Shown: positions 4,771 to 5,164 of the stretch, one piece after another
Position numbering within the stretch: position 1 is the first letter of the stretch
Layout of the letters: every line of letters starts with the position of its first letter
Source: Dehalococcoidia bacterium
GTDB lineage: Bacteria; Chloroflexota; Dehalococcoidia; JACPQF01
Length of the DNA: 5,164 bases
Assembly: GCA_030650265.1 (NCBI GenBank)
Contig: JAUSEJ010000630.1
Coordinates: forward strand, 1 to 5,164
Direction: 5' to 3'
The notes under the pieces: model-generated
Told to the model about the DNA's origin: nothing
Database searches by the model: none
What the model saw: the letters and a program-made list of their open reading frames with translations, nothing else
Program-made: the position numbers and the translations under genes

Positions 4771-5164
4771 ATGATGGACCTTTGCGAGTTGACCGCTGTC
4801 GACGCCGCAGCGCTAATCGCCCGCCGCGAGATATCCCCGGTAGAGTTGACGGCCTCTCTCCTCCAGAGAATCGACAAGCTCGATCCGCATATTCAGGCAT
4901 GGGCGACAGTTGATCGGGAGGGGCGATGGCCGTCGCTCGACAGCGGGAGGCGGAACTGGCCCGGGGTAAAGGCGCCATTGGCCCTCTGCACGGCGTGCCG
5001 TTCGGCATCAAGGACATTATCGCCGTCGCTGGCCTGCCCAACACCGCCGGATTTTCACCCTTCGCCAAATTCGTGCCGCAGGAAGATGCGGCGGCTGTAT
5101 CCCGGCTGAGACAAGCCGGGGCAATCATCCTTGGCAAGACGGTAACCACCCAGTTCGCCCACGC
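4771..5164 (+). CDS. Amidase-signature family enzyme, N-terminal part, with apparent frameshift (C-terminus cut by window edge)
   Basis: The first frame starts at ATG 4771 (or 4774) and reads MMDLCELTAVDAAALIARRE, then SPVELTASLLQRIDKLDPH and WATVDREG, the normal opening of amidases related to GatA, AtzE and similar hydrolases. After 4923 homology continues one base back: AMAVARQREAELARGKGAIG, GPLHGVPFGIKDII, TAGFSPFAKFVPQEDAAAV and GAIILGKTVTTQFAH. It stays open to the window end. GIKD carries the catalytic Lys (codon 5010-5012) of the Ser-cisSer-Lys triad; the Gly/Ser-rich motif with the two serines lies beyond the window. The original frame stops at 5107-5109 with unrelated sequence. The enzyme would hydrolyse an amide bond in the cytosol; the substrate is unknown. 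The ribosome-binding site is weak (AGTGAAG, overlapping the upstream stop), so translation probably depends on the small gene before it. Either the gene is a recent pseudogene or one G was lost in sequencing or assembly. Confidence 0.85.
4916..4928 (+). other. Frameshift site in the amidase gene
   Basis: The sequence GGGAGGGGCGATG joins the two amidase frames. Reading GAG GGG CGA breaks the family pattern, while one more G (GAG GGG GCG ATG) restores an uninterrupted amidase from WATVDREG to AMAVARQ. The fault thus maps to the four-G run at 4920-4923. Confidence 0.8.

Noticed and set aside
4531..4877. Minus-strand frames opposite the small gene and amidase start
   Set aside because: They lack ribosome-binding sites or motifs and lie opposite a coupled, well-supported plus-strand pair.
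4916..4928. Programmed -1 ribosomal frameshifting in the amidase
   Set aside because: There is no canonical X XXY YYZ heptamer and no obvious stimulatory hairpin just downstream; a lost G is simpler.
4924..5109. Continuation of the first amidase frame to the stop at 5107-5109 as a real C-terminus
   Set aside because: After the G run this frame loses all amidase similarity, whereas the shifted frame continues the amidase to the window end.

Overview
The window looks like a piece of a GC-rich bacterial chromosome, most likely from the Chloroflexota (Anaerolineae or a relative). This placement is an inference from protein style. The clues are a D,D-carboxypeptidase with a long Thr/Pro linker and a KIG motif, a glycoside hydrolase family 18 (GH18) protein with an 'LGYPVSRRF...QWRPE' type N-terminal module, and a small protein coupled to an amidase. 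No RNA gene, mobile element or CRISPR array is visible.

Layout. Four genes lie on the minus strand and are read from about 4338 down to 1. They are a secreted penicillin-binding-protein-type D-alanyl-D-alanine carboxypeptidase (4338-3046), a secreted GH18 glycosidase (2976-1327), an alpha/beta hydrolase (1232-510), and a membrane-anchored protein with carboxypeptidase-regulatory-like beta-sandwich domains (538 to beyond the left edge). The last two overlap. A region of about 250 bp (4339-4588) separates this block from a divergent plus-strand pair. That pair is a 59-residue small protein (4589-4768) and, 2 nt later, an amidase-signature enzyme (4771 to beyond the right edge). The amidase frame is broken by an apparent one-base loss in a G run at 4920-4923.

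Function. The first two minus-strand genes are envelope enzymes: one trims peptidoglycan stem peptides and the other is predicted to cleave beta-1,4-linked amino-sugar glycans, so they may act together on the cell wall. Each has its own recognisable promoter: an extended -10 (TGCTATAAT) before the carboxypeptidase, and TTGACT-17-TATCAT in the gap before the GH18 gene. The hydrolase and the anchored protein are probably translated from one message. On the plus strand, the small protein's size, position and C-terminal pattern suggest a GatC/AtzG-like partner for the amidase. This is the most interesting lead in the window. Several starts are non-ATG (TTG or GTG) behind strong Shine-Dalgarno sequences.

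The window contains no obvious new defence or mobile system. The points most worth following are the small amidase partner, the amidase frameshift, the unassigned strong ribosome-binding site in the divergent spacer, and the paired near-palindromes at 1267-1299.
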